Source of the DNA: Hyaloperonospora brassicae | Taxonomy: Eukaryota > Oomycota > Peronosporomycetes > Peronosporales > Peronosporaceae | Assembly (NCBI GenBank): GCA_947650285.1 | Contig: CANTFL010000199.1 | Coordinates: 124,001-188,000 of the forward strand | Direction of reading: 5' to 3' | DNA length: 64,000 bases | Shown: positions 20,449-33,051 of the stretch, one piece after another | How positions within the stretch are numbered: position 1 is the stretch's first letter | Layout: every line of letters begins with the position of its first letter | The notes under the pieces: model-generated | The model's input: only the letters and a program-made list of their open reading frames with translations | Databases searched by the model: none | Told to the model about the DNA's origin: nothing | Made by a program: the position numbers and the translations under genes

Positions 20449-22870
20449 CCGGCCGAAGCACTTTGCGATAAGTCCGAGCCAAAGTAGGTGATGACCCGAC
20501 CGTTGCAAGTGGTTTATATTGTGTATGGTCGAGTTATGTGGTGCGTTGGTCGCACCACGATCGATGGATGTCGTGGCAACAGATCGAAGATAACGATTAC
20601 CCATTCTAACGTAAGCAGTATCTGGAAAGTCGAGAAGGCCGTACGATATGTACCAGATTCTGGTGGAAAGGACGCGGCGATTCTCGGCCGGAGTGTCCAT
20701 GACGCGGTCAGTCGCGTAGGCATCGCCGGAAGAAGTAAAACAAGCAACGTTGTGCGGTGGCGGCAAGCTCGGAATGGAAAGCATTGGTCCGAAATTGCGT
20801 GTCTCGTGAGAAGATGACCATGCAAGCCTCGTTTCCGATACTGAAGTCCATTCCGGAATTCACGCTGCATTATAAGTATCCGTTGACACTGGATCTAGCT
20901 CGCAAGTCGTGTATTGGGGCCCGTTTGTTGCATGTTGCCTGTGTCGGCACGTAACACATGCATGTCCCGATTGGTTTTCCGTTATCATTGAGCACTGATA
21001 GTTATCATTGAGCAGCGTTGATGGTGAAAAACATGGCCTGGTGCGAGTGAGTATGCGGTGAGTGCCAAGTGATGTGCTTGCGTCTAGTTGCTCGAGGTCG
21101 GTGGATCAACGAACGAGGATCCGAGTCTTACCAAGTTTTTGACTTGCGCCACGCGCATTAAGTTCGCTACAAAAAGCTACAGTCTGCCACTGTCCACAGA
21201 AGTTTTCGATGAGCCCGTAACGAACCGAATGGTGAAGAAGGACATGCTAGAGTCTTTCTTGTGGGCGAGTTAAGGGATCTCGCGTGCCACTCAGCGTCTT
21301 TTTTGGCTTGCGTCGGTGCATACCCTACGAATGACGGCGAACGTTGGAATGCATAGTTTGCAGTGGTAATGATGATAGTGAAGGTGGGGAGACTGGCCGT
21401 CGATGTATTTGTCGTATTAGCTGGCAGCGTATCGCTCTCATGGTAATAAGTGCAGCATGTTGTAATCGGTAGTACTCGGTAATCCTGTTGACGGTACCGC
21501 ACAACACACACGGATTGCAATACAAAAGAGAGCAGACGCTAACAGATCCTGTGAATGATGGCACTTACAATGTGGTACAGTATCCGACTGGAAACGAAAA
21601 GAGCAGAGTAAGCTACACGATTTGTTTCTAGATGACGAGGAATGGCAGCAGTGCGATCAGCTTTGCTGACGCTATTGTGTCCAGCAATTGTACGTCAGAA
21701 CACTTGCTGGACGCCTATTGTAAAAACCATCGATTTGTTGTGGATCAGCTCGAGCAGGTGGCTACACAAAAGACCAACGCTCTAGCTGTCCGTCAAAAGT
21801 AAATCGCAAAAGCAAAGTCTCTCGAAGCAACGATGTCAGCATACTCACATCCGAAAACCTTTGGTACTAAGCACATACTTCCACTTTCTCGTCGATGGCA
21901 AACCCCTTGTCGAAGTCCATGGCAGACACCCTCTCGTTGTATACAAACATGTCCCTACTTTATACGCTTTTGTCGTAAATGACCAGGCAAAGCCGTGACA
22001 TATTCGATGTACACTTCATCTGCTATAGGCTGTAGTATGGTCGTGTGTGTTACGCGTCGCTTCGTCATGAATATCAGTAGCTGCAACAGAGCTTACGAAG
22101 CCGCTAATAATGATCTCTCAACGCTACATTGCCACATTACTTACTGTATGGGCTTGCTGACTTGATGCACGTACGCATACATTATAGCTTGCAACGCCTC
22201 GCGTAAGTACAGTATAACTCGCATCCTTTGAGTGACCACAGTATTGACCTTATACTTCACGTTCTAGAGATAACAAATATACATGCTGTGGTGAAATTGG
22301 TAAGCACGTGACACCTATAGCAGATATGATACAACAAGTACGACGAGATCACATTCCCTTCGAATCGCTGGACCCGGTGATTAGTATACCGTTGTATTTG
22401 GTAAGGCGATTCCTTTTTGGCTCGAAAAAGTACTAATGTTAATCAGGCTTAGAGGAGTTGGAGACCTGCATGCACAAACTTCGTGCGATTTTTGTTCCGT
22501 CGACACCATCGTCGTCCATTTTTTCGAGCCCATATTGTACTCAGGAAACACACGCACGAACTCTAAGAGCTCGAACTTCACGTCTCTACTTTGGCACGTC
22601 TAGTGCCAAGAATACAATCGGATCCTCACTACGTCATGGCGATGACGAGCGATGAGCGACGACGCTTAGTTGTCCTGTCAGAGAAAACGTCCTGTATTTT
22701 ATTCCCCTTGTCGAATTGCATGAAGAATCTTGGTAGTTGTCGCGTCTGTTAATGCTTCATATTGACACACATCCGACTAGTAGATCATTTAACGTACGTG
22801 CTACGTCACTAACATCGCAGACAAAGCTGTAAGCCTATATTTGAAACACATCGACCACCGACTTGCTATC
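20449..22870 (+). other. Unresolved; two protein-like exons on +
   Basis: Two plus-strand stretches look coding: 20815-20955 (ATG; contains MQASFPILKSIPEFTLHYKY and ARKSCIGARLLHVACVG) and 21088-21273 (LLEVGGSTNEDPSLTKFL.. to DMLESFLWAS, stop), entered after a TCTAG acceptor. They could be exons of one small gene, but the donor phase does not match cleanly. The rest (21.3-22.9 kb) has only short frames and rising AT content. No RNA gene seen. Confidence 0.3.
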
Positions 22871-22872
22871 GC

Positions 22873-23274
22873 TCACGTGGATGATATCGCGATTATTTGC
22901 CCACGTGAAGCAAAAGATGGAGAGGGTGAATGATGGTTTCCGTCCGTCATTTTACGCGTCTCTTCTTCGATATGCCTACATCCCTTTCTGCATCCGTATC
23001 CATACACCACTTTGAAGCAGTAGAAACTTACACGCGTCGTACTGAGTTCTCTCTCGCACAACAACTTCTTTTCCAGTACCTTCACACTGCTGCTCAGCTC
23101 TAACTGTTCCGTCTTAAAACGTGCGACGAATGAGATTGGTGTCACGCATAACAAGCGCCCAGCTTTGTGACCACGAAAGTAAGTACTATCAAACGCTCGC
23201 TTTATCGAGCGCTCCGGTCTTGCCTCGAAATCGTCAGGACGATACCATCCTGATGTACTGTACTCAAATTGCAT
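22873..23274 (-). CDS. Hypothetical protein or exon, coiled-coil part
   Basis: An ATG at 23274 opens a frame with FRGHKAGRLLCVTPISFVAR and a heptad-like helix (FKTEQLELSSSVKVLEKKLL). A perfect GTAAGT donor follows codons for ELSTTR at about 23031, so the frame beyond it is probably intron. The 3' exon was not identified with confidence. It is at the border between the gene-dense and repeat-rich blocks and may be a decayed gene. No family recognised. Confidence 0.3.
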   Translation of the reverse strand: MQFEYSTSGWYRPDDFEARPERSIKRAFDSTYFRGHKAGRLLCVTPISFVARFKTEQLELSSSVKVLEKKLLCERELSTTRVSFYCFKVVYGYGCRKGCRHIEEETRKMTDGNHHSPSPSFASRGQIIAISST

Positions 23275-25119
23275 CTACAACGTAGCGCTTTCTACCGTCA
23301 TCGCTCTCTACATGCCTCATCTACCACAATTCCAAGCTTGTTGACATCGGTAGACTTCAAAGAGACAGTATCGTGGACAGCGACCTCTTCTCGCAATGTA
23401 ACAAACTTAGTGCAGGCGCTGCTACTTTACTCCTTTGTAGATTGGAATACTGCTGATAAGTACGCGTGTTGTTGCGGCTACAGTCAAAGGAAAACGAACG
23501 CTGAGGTTGGACATCAATAGACGGAACTTATGCAAGAGCTACGTAGACTCGACTGTTTCGCTTCATGAGTGAAATGCCTACGTAGGTAAAAGTATTGAGG
23601 CTGTAAGTTGGGCATGAAGAGACATGTAACGGATAAAAATACTACGGTAGCTTCCATCCGTTGGTCAAAGTGTTTAATATAGTATGTACCTACAATTTGC
23701 AAGGCTAATAAAGATTTGAAAGTCGTGGCGTTTAGCACAGCAAAGATGACGTCGTGCTCACGGTGAAGACTGATAGATATATACATATACGCATCCATTG
23801 ACGCCAGCGTGCATCCAATCTACAGTAGCACAGTCCTCTCTCTTGGGTTGCTTTTCGTTTCGTCTGATGGACCAGTCAATGCGTTTTACCAAACCAAACA
23901 ATGACACATCTACCATCGCGCGTAAAATTTTCACCCTTGATTCTATCACTTTGTGTAGACGATACTATCAATAAGCCCTGGTGCGTTAAGCTTTAGGTAC
24001 CATTTATTTAGGCTGACATTGATATCCACTTCCGTGCCATAAGTTACGATCGAGAAACGTTTTGTAATCGTGATGCTTGTACGAATCGAATGAGTAGTTC
24101 CCTTATTTAATGAAACAAATGATGATACATCTACCATCGCGCATAATGTCGCTGCAATGTCGCCAAATAACGGGTATATCGAAGTCAAAGTAGTCCAAAA
24201 CACTCGTGCTCGTAGACTTCGACTCAGCCTTCCGTACGAGAAAAGGGGTCCTAGCAGTGCTCAGTGTCGAGGGGGGGGTCAATTTTCCGTCATTTGCAAG
24301 GGTCAAGGAATGGATGGGCATGTGTATCAGTAAAAACTTCAACTTCGCCCTAGTCACACGAAATCGAGGACCGAGACAGCACAAACATCGATGGCGACAA
24401 GCCCATACAGTGAACGACGGAAATTCATCGTCCATCACGTTGAGATGAAATTGAGGGACAAAAGAAGACCAGTTGAATGTTGCAAGTGATATATCAATGT
24501 TAGGAGGAGAGCCTCGATAACACTTTACCAGATTGATTTCATTGATCTACGCAAACGACGCGATGACAAACACGCTTTCGAGTATATGGACAAACGAGAT
24601 GGATGGAAGTGTAATCTCATCTCGCTACGTAGCTTTATTGATTGTGACAATTGAACTCATAAGCCATGCGTCAACGTTGTTGTAGCGGAGCTACACAGCT
24701 CCTTAAGTCAGGGGAAGACTTTAACGCTCTACGAGCAACTTTGGTTCCGAGAACTCGACTCAGAGAGTCTACAAGCTCAGAGAGCTTACTGTCCCTGTTC
24801 CAGGGGGACCAAACGATTCAAATGAATCACAGCAAAGAGTACTCAAGAGCAGCTACTTTTACAGGCGTTGCTAGCTCTCACCAATCAAAGACGCCTCGTA
24901 AGACACGTGCTTCTAGTGATCAAAATGGGAACTGAACTTTATTTCTTCTTTTAACCTAAAAGAACACCTCATAACAAGGTACTTAATCTAGTCACTACTG
25001 TCCTAGTTAGTACCTCTTAAAATATATCTTGATTCGGTTGCTGACACGCGTCAGCCCCCGACAATTGATATGGGGTTCAGTTATCCTTTTTAATGGGACT
25101 CCGTCCTTTGTGCACCACA
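23275..25119. other. AT-rich intergenic, decayed sequence
   Basis: Short broken frames only. A stretch of about 30 bp (atgaYacatctaccatcgcgc core) occurs at about 23897-23926 and again at about 24116-24146 in the same orientation. Frames at 24666-24935 (+) have no recognisable domain. Confidence 0.35.
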
Positions 25120-25192
25120 CATGTTATGTAACCCGTTACACACATGATATGTAACCCGTTACGCAAACATGTTGTGTAATTCCGTGACACCC
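25120..25192. repeat. Tandem ~25-bp repeat with gtaacccgttac core
   Basis: Three head-to-tail units (25120-25142, 25143-25167, 25168-25192), each starting catg(t/a)t and containing tgtaacccgttac, the last one diverged to tgtaattccgtgac. The core is itself an inverted repeat and resembles the termini of the LTRs found later in the window (tgtaacgggg / ccccgttaca). It sits directly upstream of the gag-like ORF and may be the 3' end of a worn LTR. Confidence 0.8.
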
Positions 25193-25298
25193 CTTCCCAC
25201 CAGACTGACGTTACCACGAAACGTCAATCGAATTCTTTCCTCGAAGAGGTCGGTCTGTGCACGCTTTAACCTCACGCTTTGCCAAAGCACGAAACACC

Positions 25299-26117
25299 AT
25301 GGCATCTCCACCTAACGAGTCTCGGACTCTTTCCTCCTACCTCAACTTTGATGTGGATGTGGAATATGGTAGAAATACCAATGCCCATGAAGATGACGGG
25401 ACAATGTACAACCCCTCTGTGTCTGATTTTCGACCTCTCAAAGCACCAAATCCATTCGTTTAACGTGATGAAACCACCGCGCCAATGGCGCAGCATCATG
25501 CAACAGATGCCGGTGAACACATCATCACCAAACCGCTCGACGAGGAACAAGAGTTGATTCTCCAGCGTCAAAAGAAAGCTTTTCGTCTCGCTCAGAACAA
25601 GAGGCTCATTCAAAACCGGAGCGGTTATGTGTTCTCAACACCTGACGTGGAGCAACGTCTCCGTCAAACGGAAGACCGAACCCTTCTAACATGGGCCATT
25701 GATCCAGAGGCTACGTTGCCAGAAGACATAGCCTTCCACCAGGTTCTGCATGAGAGGTATCTCGAACCCTTCTTGACCACACAAGGTCAGTACAAGGCGC
25801 ACCTTGAGATCCTAGCTCGTAGTATTTTGGTTAGACCGATCAAGGGCGTGCCCATTTTGTTGTTTTTAGGTGATTTGCCTTCGAGGAGGACAACCAATTC
25901 ATCCGCTGGGTATACCGCAAGCGACACCTCAGTAGCATGAAAGCTCTGAGAGCAAGTGCCGGTGTGGCTGACATTCGTTCGGAACGAAAGATCCGGTACG
26001 AATACGCCAAGCTCAAAGCCAGAGGCCAGTTGCGTAATCGCACACACTATGCTTCGGCTACGCCGGTAGCCACGGGTTACGATTCAATGGTGTGGAGCAG
26101 CACGGAAACTTCCAGAG
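25299..26117 (+). mobile_element. Gag-like ORF of a retroelement, broken
   Basis: The plus-strand frame opens at an ATG at 25299 and is interrupted by one in-frame stop at 25461-25463; the same frame continues to about 25860. It contains TKPLDEEQELILQRQKKAFR and, later, ERYLEPFLTTQGQYKAHLEI. Near 25870 the protein-like reading shifts frame (FEEDNQFIRWVYRKRH onward) and goes on with KIRYEYAKLKARGQ. The helical, charged composition, its place after an LTR-like terminus and its neighbour (an integrase) suggest a gag protein; no zinc knuckle is visible. One stop and one frameshift make it inactive. The identity is an inference. Confidence 0.45.
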
Positions 26118-27900
26118 CTATTGGTGAAAGGAGTTTGTGGTGGCAGAATGACCCTGGCTACGATGTTCAAAAACATCCACGGCGTATGGACAATCCTGCC
26201 GAAGGGGTATCTCATACCCCCATGAGTTCTCCGAAGCCGGGTACCCTCGCCACTTCACCAAATACTGGTATTGGCCATGACGACGACGTCGCATCAGGAT
26301 ATTCTCCACATGGAACTGATGGTTCCCTTGCTTATCAAGAAGCGTCGGTGGTGGTAGGTGTACCGAAGGAAGAGCATGAGGAGATACTTCTCGAGCTGAG
26401 TGATCTCCGTGAGACATTAAGTAAGATCCAGAGTGCGCTAGACGCGATTCAAGCCCGTGTCCAGGGGTTGAAGTTGGGCCAATCCCGAATGGAGGCTCAG
26501 CTTGACCTCTTGATTCGGATTCGGCAGCCGACGGCAAGGCCAAGTTACGCGGCGAAAACGCCTCCAAGCTCACGTGGGGTGGATCCTGATACGGCTTAAG
26601 TAAGCCAACATAGAACACTGGATGTGTGCTCAATTTGCGCGGAAGGTTGAGCATATACGCAATTCCCTTCTTAGCGATGACCTTGAATAGTCCAATGAAT
26701 CGCGGACGCAACTTTGTCTTGAAGACGGCAGACACTACATTTGTAGGTAACTTTTTAGCATTGAGTAGAACTTAGTCTCCGTACTTATAACGTATAATAC
26801 AATCTCTTCCTTTTGCATCAGCTTGTCCCTTTGTTTGTCTTTGCTATCATCCAGTGCGTCACGCGAATGTCTTAAGACATTCAATCGCGTTGCAAGAAAC
26901 TCGCTTACCTATTTTTGAGCAGTATCAGGGCTGATATCATCAAGACGATCGGCCATCGATTCCCCACCAAGCTCTATATTACGCAGTGGTAGCGTTTATA
27001 GAACGCGAGGGTGTTTAAGGCAATTTACATGAAACAGTCTGTAGTCGGTGGGGGCATGGACCGCGTTGTTCAACGCAAACTCAACGACCGGGAGCATCGG
27101 ACTCCAACGTTTGGTGTATTAGCGCAAACACTGCGTAATATGTGACCGATAACGCGAATCATTCGCTCGTTTTGACCATCGGTCTGCGGATGATCCGCTG
27201 TGGACATAACTAATCGTGTGCTGAGCACCTTGAAGATGGAATTACAAAACTTCTCAGTGAAGCGAGGGTCTCGATCAGAGACAACTTCCACAGTCGCCCG
27301 TGTTGTCGAAACACTCAATTAATATACAGCGTCGCTGTACCCTCACCATCAATGAGATTCGGCACAGCCGATACGTGAGCCATCTTGCTCAAACGGTCAA
27401 CAAAGACCACAATACCCGTATTGCCATGGGCATCTTTCGGCATACCGAACTGGAAATCCATGCTGATGGATTCCCAACACCCCTTGGGTACAGGCAAACC
27501 AGCCAGCGGCGGGGCGCGTGAGGTTAGGGTTTCACCCGTTGACACGTTTCACACGTACTCACATATTTGATCACCCATTTGTATAGTTTGGACCACCAAT
27601 AACATTGGCTCACAGAGCTATAGGTCTTCTCACGACCGAGATTACCACTCACCTCAAAATCATGTGCCTCATAGAGGATCCGATAGTTCAACTCCTCATC
27701 ATGAGGGAAAACGATGCAAGGAATATCCTCCACATCCGTGCCATAGCACAACAGGCCCTGATAGATCGAATATCGATGTAGCCTCGCACGCAATCGTGCC
27801 GACAATTCTATGTCCGAGTCATGGAACTCCTCGCTCCATAGAGCACGTAGCAGAGCTACACAATTTTCATCCTTGGCATATGCCTATGGGCGGAACACGA
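26118..27900 (-). mobile_element. Ty3/gypsy integrase-chromodomain remnant
   Basis: On the minus strand, in transcription order: a region with LYEAHDFEVSGNLGREKTYS and a CETCQR motif (integrase zinc-binding HHCC-like domain, about 27805-27540); fragments of the catalytic core including a region with ISMDFQFGMPKDAHGNTGIV and later TADHPQTDGQNERMIR (27545-27070), typical of gypsy integrases; then 26735-26118 with RPRFIGLFKVIAKKGIAYML, HPVFYVGLLKPY and a chromodomain ending (YQYLVKWRGYPASENSWGYE). The parts are in different frames with stops, so the element is dead. A chromodomain at the C-terminus is characteristic of chromoviruses. No reverse transcriptase was found next to it. Confidence 0.85.
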
Positions 27901-30900
27901 GAGCGGCATGTCTCTACTAGATTGTGAATACGTACAGCTTCGGCTTTTTTGAGGTATTTGCTCTAAAGAAACAGCTTCATCAAATGAATTTCTTGCATGC
28001 TACCTTTCTCTCGTATGAAGAAGCAGCAAAGCCTATCACAATTTACAGAAGATGCTGTAAAGGGGTTCTAGAACAGACTGCTGCTTTATGATCTTGGTTA
28101 AGATCTTATCCCACAAAGTTTTTCGTACACTTCTCCATGTAATAAAGGATCTATGTATAATTCATGATTCAATGTCGTGACTAACAAATGTCGTCAATAT
28201 AGAGAATTGTAGTGCATGAGTATATGTGTTTTGTATAGCTCTGTATAGCTTCTGTGAATCTAACATCATGATGATGTTAATTTAAGCAATTAAGAATAAT
28301 AAACAAAGTGTGGATTTATAGCGCAAGTGATCAGATGAATGTCGCGACCGACTGATCGTCATCACGACTGCAGTTTATTTCTAAAAGAAGGTATAGTGTC
28401 AGAATCAGTATAAAATAGTTTAGCAATACATAATTGTATCTCTGGATCAAGTTATCGTTTTGATCGTACAAACGATGCCGCAAGCATTATTCATGACGCT
28501 ACTATTGCAACTATGTGAGATTTACTTAATTTTTTTGGCTCAAAATGCTGCAGACGATTCATTCTGGCGCAACTATTATTATTTTTTGATACTTCCATAT
28601 ATATTTTCTCAACAAAAGTTTGACGTTGTAGCATTTTATCGATCTAAGAATTACTCGAGTGAAGCTGTGGCATCATGGGTGTTATACTACAACTCGATTA
28701 CCTAGAAAAGTTTCCCTCAGGGTACCGTTGATGGATTATGCCGAGTGAGGACAGTCACAACGCAAAATAATTTACACCTCGCCTGTAAACGGGTCGATAA
28801 AAGTACATAACATTGACTCCAGTAAGCGGCACTTAAGGTACTAGTAAAGATTTGTAAAATCGTAGCATGTCGGTGTTTCGAAGCTTTAACGCTCACATGT
28901 GTGTACTCGTGTACACGCAGGACTGCCTGGAGTGTGGAAGCAAGCTGACAAAAACAACATCGTGTTTACTGCAGTTTGGGGAGCTAGAACGTTTTGAAGC
29001 TCTTCCTTTGACAACATAGGCGCGTAACAATTAGTCTGTAAATTTGTTCGACGTAGCAGAAGCGATACAGGTCAACTAGGAGCTTCAATTCGAACATAAT
29101 AATAATGACTAAATCGAACTTCATCCGCAGTGACTTCTGTTAATGAGTTTAAAGATGTCGATAAATTAACTAACAGAGCATTTATTGAATGATGGACGCG
29201 TGCAATAACATATCTAGCTGATAATTACATTATGTGTTTGCAATATTAGACATATAAGCGTATTAGTGGGTTCATATTGTAAATATTAGTTGATCAACAG
29301 TAACGTTTTACTCAATACTAGCGTAAGCGCTTCTCATAAATCTCCTTCTTTATTGTCAGAGTAGCGTCTCCTCTAATATTAGAGCAGTCTGGCACATCTC
29401 GACAATAATAATTGCGCCATCTGACGACTAATGCCATTCAAAATAAATCAGTATGGTTGAGTGAAAAAAGAGTAAAAATGAGGGCCTAAGCGTATCGACT
29501 TTGATTTTTTGCTTACCAGGTCGCAAGCTGTTCAAAAACTAGTAAAACATTTATCAAGCTTTTACTGCTCTGCCTCCCACCCCAACAAGTGTACATTTGT
29601 TCACGTAAATTTATCGATGATACACGTCACAATTGGTACTGGAATTTTCTTATGCGTGACAGATCAAGTCGTAGATGTTGTTTGAGTACGAGCAATATGT
29701 GAGAGGTATCTGCAGAGAAGTAAAGATGGAGAACTGCCTTATCACGTTCAACGAAACTTTTAAGCGCAAGTCTCGCAAGGCTGTGGCTGCTATCCATATT
29801 GCACTGAAAGGCTCTTATATGCGATTAACCTTCTAGGCGTGTGGTGCATTTGACGCATTGCCGGGATTGAGAGATCACTTCGAAGAATATAGCCTGGTGG
29901 ACAAGCTCTTTTTCATCTTCTTATCTTTACGACTGCACAAGAATAAAATAAAGATGTGCTCTCATACGAGATCAAAGTAAGACTTAGCGGAGAAAATTGA
30001 AGTGGTCGGGGTCAGTTTAGAGTAGACGACATCTATATTTTCATGTCTGGGTGTTTAAGCAAGTCGCTTCAGATTCTGGTCACGAAATTGTTTTTGAGGT
30101 TTTGCGCAACAAATTAGGAGCTGGTGAAGTATCGACTACTGTAGCAACATACAGAGCGTAATAGGTAAGAATGTCAAGTAGCTGCTGTTGGTTTGTACAC
30201 ACAAAGAAAAGAAGCGCAGACAATGCATTTTCGAGACTGATGTGATGATTTTGTGGATAGATGGGTATCTGGATTACTGAGTGTCACTCGCGGATCCAGA
30301 ACACTGAGGACCGTCAACTTTAACTTTGTGCAAATGTAGCGCACAAAAATAAGATGAACGTAGTAAAGTCATGTTTGTAGTTGCAAAAGAAAGTCGTGAA
30401 GTGTTATAGAATGATATATGTCTCGCAGAATCGGGTACACCATATTAAATGCGGCAATCGAGGGTCGATATGACCTTTTACACCCGATAACTGTAATGCT
30501 CGCAGACGACGGTGGGTTACAAGTAAAAAGAAACGATAGCGTCTGGATGACAATGTAGGCCCTAGATAACATCTACAGTGGTGTGATTACTAACATGTGG
30601 CACATCGAAATATTGACTCATCACCTGCTCTTTACAGGACACATTTATCAAGGATTTTGCCCCAATGACATTTGAAAACATCATCTGCATTACGTAACTT
30701 GAACATAGGAGGTAAGAGATAGGCAATCATGTTGGTATTTGAAATGGGTTTATACTGTTACATATAATCATCATTTATGAAAAAATCTGACCAGAAATAT
30801 TACGTTGAATGCTACCCCTAAAATTTCACAAGATGTGCTAATAGTATTGCGATGACCAAACGGTGTCCTCATTATTTAGTATAGAAAATGTATCAACCCA

Positions 30901-32659
30901 TCAAGCGCTGCTTGACGCGCGCAATGGGTGGTGAGTAGACGTCACAACTGTGATAAAGTACTCTTCGAAAATGGTGGACCTGAAAGCCAAAGTATTGAAA
31001 TAACAACGGATCGCACATCAGGGAAAGAGCCCAGAGATAAAGGGGAAGCGAATTGGATGTAACCGTTTAAGAAGAACTTGCAGAACTAATGAAGGGATAT
31101 CATGGCCAGGGACCAATTAGACAGACGAGTTCGAAAGAGTCGACAACGGTAACTCATTCAAGACCAACATTTATATCTACACCTACGTCTGCCGAAACGC
31201 GCCACCCGCAAGCGAACAGATAGTTTAGGGTGAGTTAAGTTCTATACGAAGCATCGAGATAACCCCTCCGTTAGTGGGAAGTCCGGTTCAGCGAGTGGTT
31301 TGGGTTTCATCGCACAAATTTTGAGGACCCACTCCGCCAGACAACACATGTTCTCATATCAATGTGATCGAGATAGGACTAACAAACAAATAACGGAGTT
31401 GACGAAGTTCACATGTACGTGACGTAACAGAGCAAAAAACTATCACAACTAATAGTGATAGTTTGCTACTTACCCTTGTAAGTAATTAGCTACCATTTAC
31501 CCGCTCGATTATTACCTTTGACGTTATCCTCCAATACCCTTGCTTGGTCGACCAATTCTTTGTAGGCGCTTGCTAGTGGCGGCGACATTTTGTGTACAGC
31601 CCGACGGGATTGTTTGAAGTTCAATTTCCTATGACGCCACTCATACCCGCAGGCATCTGCGCATTTGTGTACACCATGTTAAATTATAATGAGCTTCACA
31701 TGTATAAAGGCTTTGGTAAATTCTTCGTGACGAGAGTCCGAATGTTCGGCATCGATTTTCATGGTCGATACATATAGCCTTTTGTGTGCAACTTTACGAA
31801 TAAATTTGATGGATATGAGAGGGTCACGAACCGTCAATCGCTAGATTTGACCTGTTGATTCCCACACGACACCCCAGGGAAACCTATAAATTTTCGTCTT
31901 ATCGCGCAAAACATGCTCAGCAACTCGCCTATGTCTACAAAAGGAATAAAATATCATTAATGACGATTTTGAATAGGGCATGTGTTTCATTGATGTTAAA
32001 AGCAACTCAGTCAATATCATAATGAGGGCTTTCTATTCACCACATGGAGCTCCAGAACTCGTCACGAAGTACCTATTGGTCACCATATGTGATACGATCA
32101 TATTAATCTACATGAAAATGACATTCGTTTAACTGATCAATGCGCACGTATTTGTAGCGCCTAGCGCCTTGGCTGCATGCATCGCTCCAGTATGATAATA
32201 AAAAACCGCGTTGTGAAGTTTAAACCTTCGACAAGTCGTTGCACGCACTATAGAATGAACATGCATACAACAAAGGATATGTTTACACCTACCGATAGAT
32301 GCCATTAGCGTACCAATCTTCTCGCTATTACAGATGACGTGTCGCTATTTGCTTGGAAAGTACACTCGATGCGTGACTGTTTAATATATAGGAAAGTATG
32401 GGGTCTGAGACGGCAACTTTATTCAGATGTTCTACACCCCGTTCGTGTGGCAGGAGATAGCACAATATGACCTGTGAAGCGTGGACCTGCTGTAATTGAC
32501 ATAGTCAATACAGATCAACTTGCTGACAAAGCTGAGAATGTCTGAACTGATCTCATTACGGTAAAGCAGACTCTGAGTGTAGTTCAGGCCTTAAATGGTG
32601 AGAGCGCAAGCTACCTACGAAAGTGTACATTTGTGGCACCAATTATCACACACACGAGA
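27901..32659. other. AT-rich gene-poor stretch
   Basis: No frame here has clear domain content. Occasional phrases look like severely decayed transposon protein. A copy of the LTR-like repeat family (plus orientation) lies at about 30795-30955. No tRNA, rRNA or effector-type (RxLR, CRN) signal was recognised. Confidence 0.4.
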
Positions 32660-33051
32660 TGTAACGGGGCAGCCCGTTACATGGAATTGTCACTTCAAAG
32701 AAAGTGACAATAAAGAATATTACGTTGAATATTCTTTGGACAATATCACCAAAGTGGTGATGTTGAAGGGTCGACCAAAGAGTTTGTTCATTGGTTGATA
32801 TCTTGATGATATCAACCCACCAATCGCCGCAAGACGCGCGCAATGAGTGGTGACGAGACGTCACCATACACTCAGTTAGATTAGCATAATTAAGTTAAGT
32901 CAAACAAGAGAGACGGTTGTTAAAAGACTTACTTATATTAATATAACAGTTCTGCTTTTACCCTACCTACGCTTCCTCGCTTGCCTTGTGTACGTCTGTC
33001 GGGGCACCGATACCCTTGCGTTAAGTTCACGCAAGGGTGTGCCCCGTTACA
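32660..33051 (+). mobile_element. Solo LTR with 5-bp target duplication
   Basis: The element begins tgtaacggggc (32660) and ends gccccgttaca (33051), so its 11-base termini are inverted repeats beginning TG and ending CA. It is flanked by the identical 5 bases cgaga at 32655-32659 and 33052-33056, the usual size of a retroviral/Ty3-type target-site duplication. Its length is 392 bp. No internal coding region remains, so this is a solo LTR left after LTR-LTR recombination. Confidence 0.9.

Noticed and set aside
28460..28705. A small hydrophobic ORF in AT-rich DNA
   Set aside because: AT-rich hydrophobic frames arise by chance here; no start context, signal peptide design or homologous motif.
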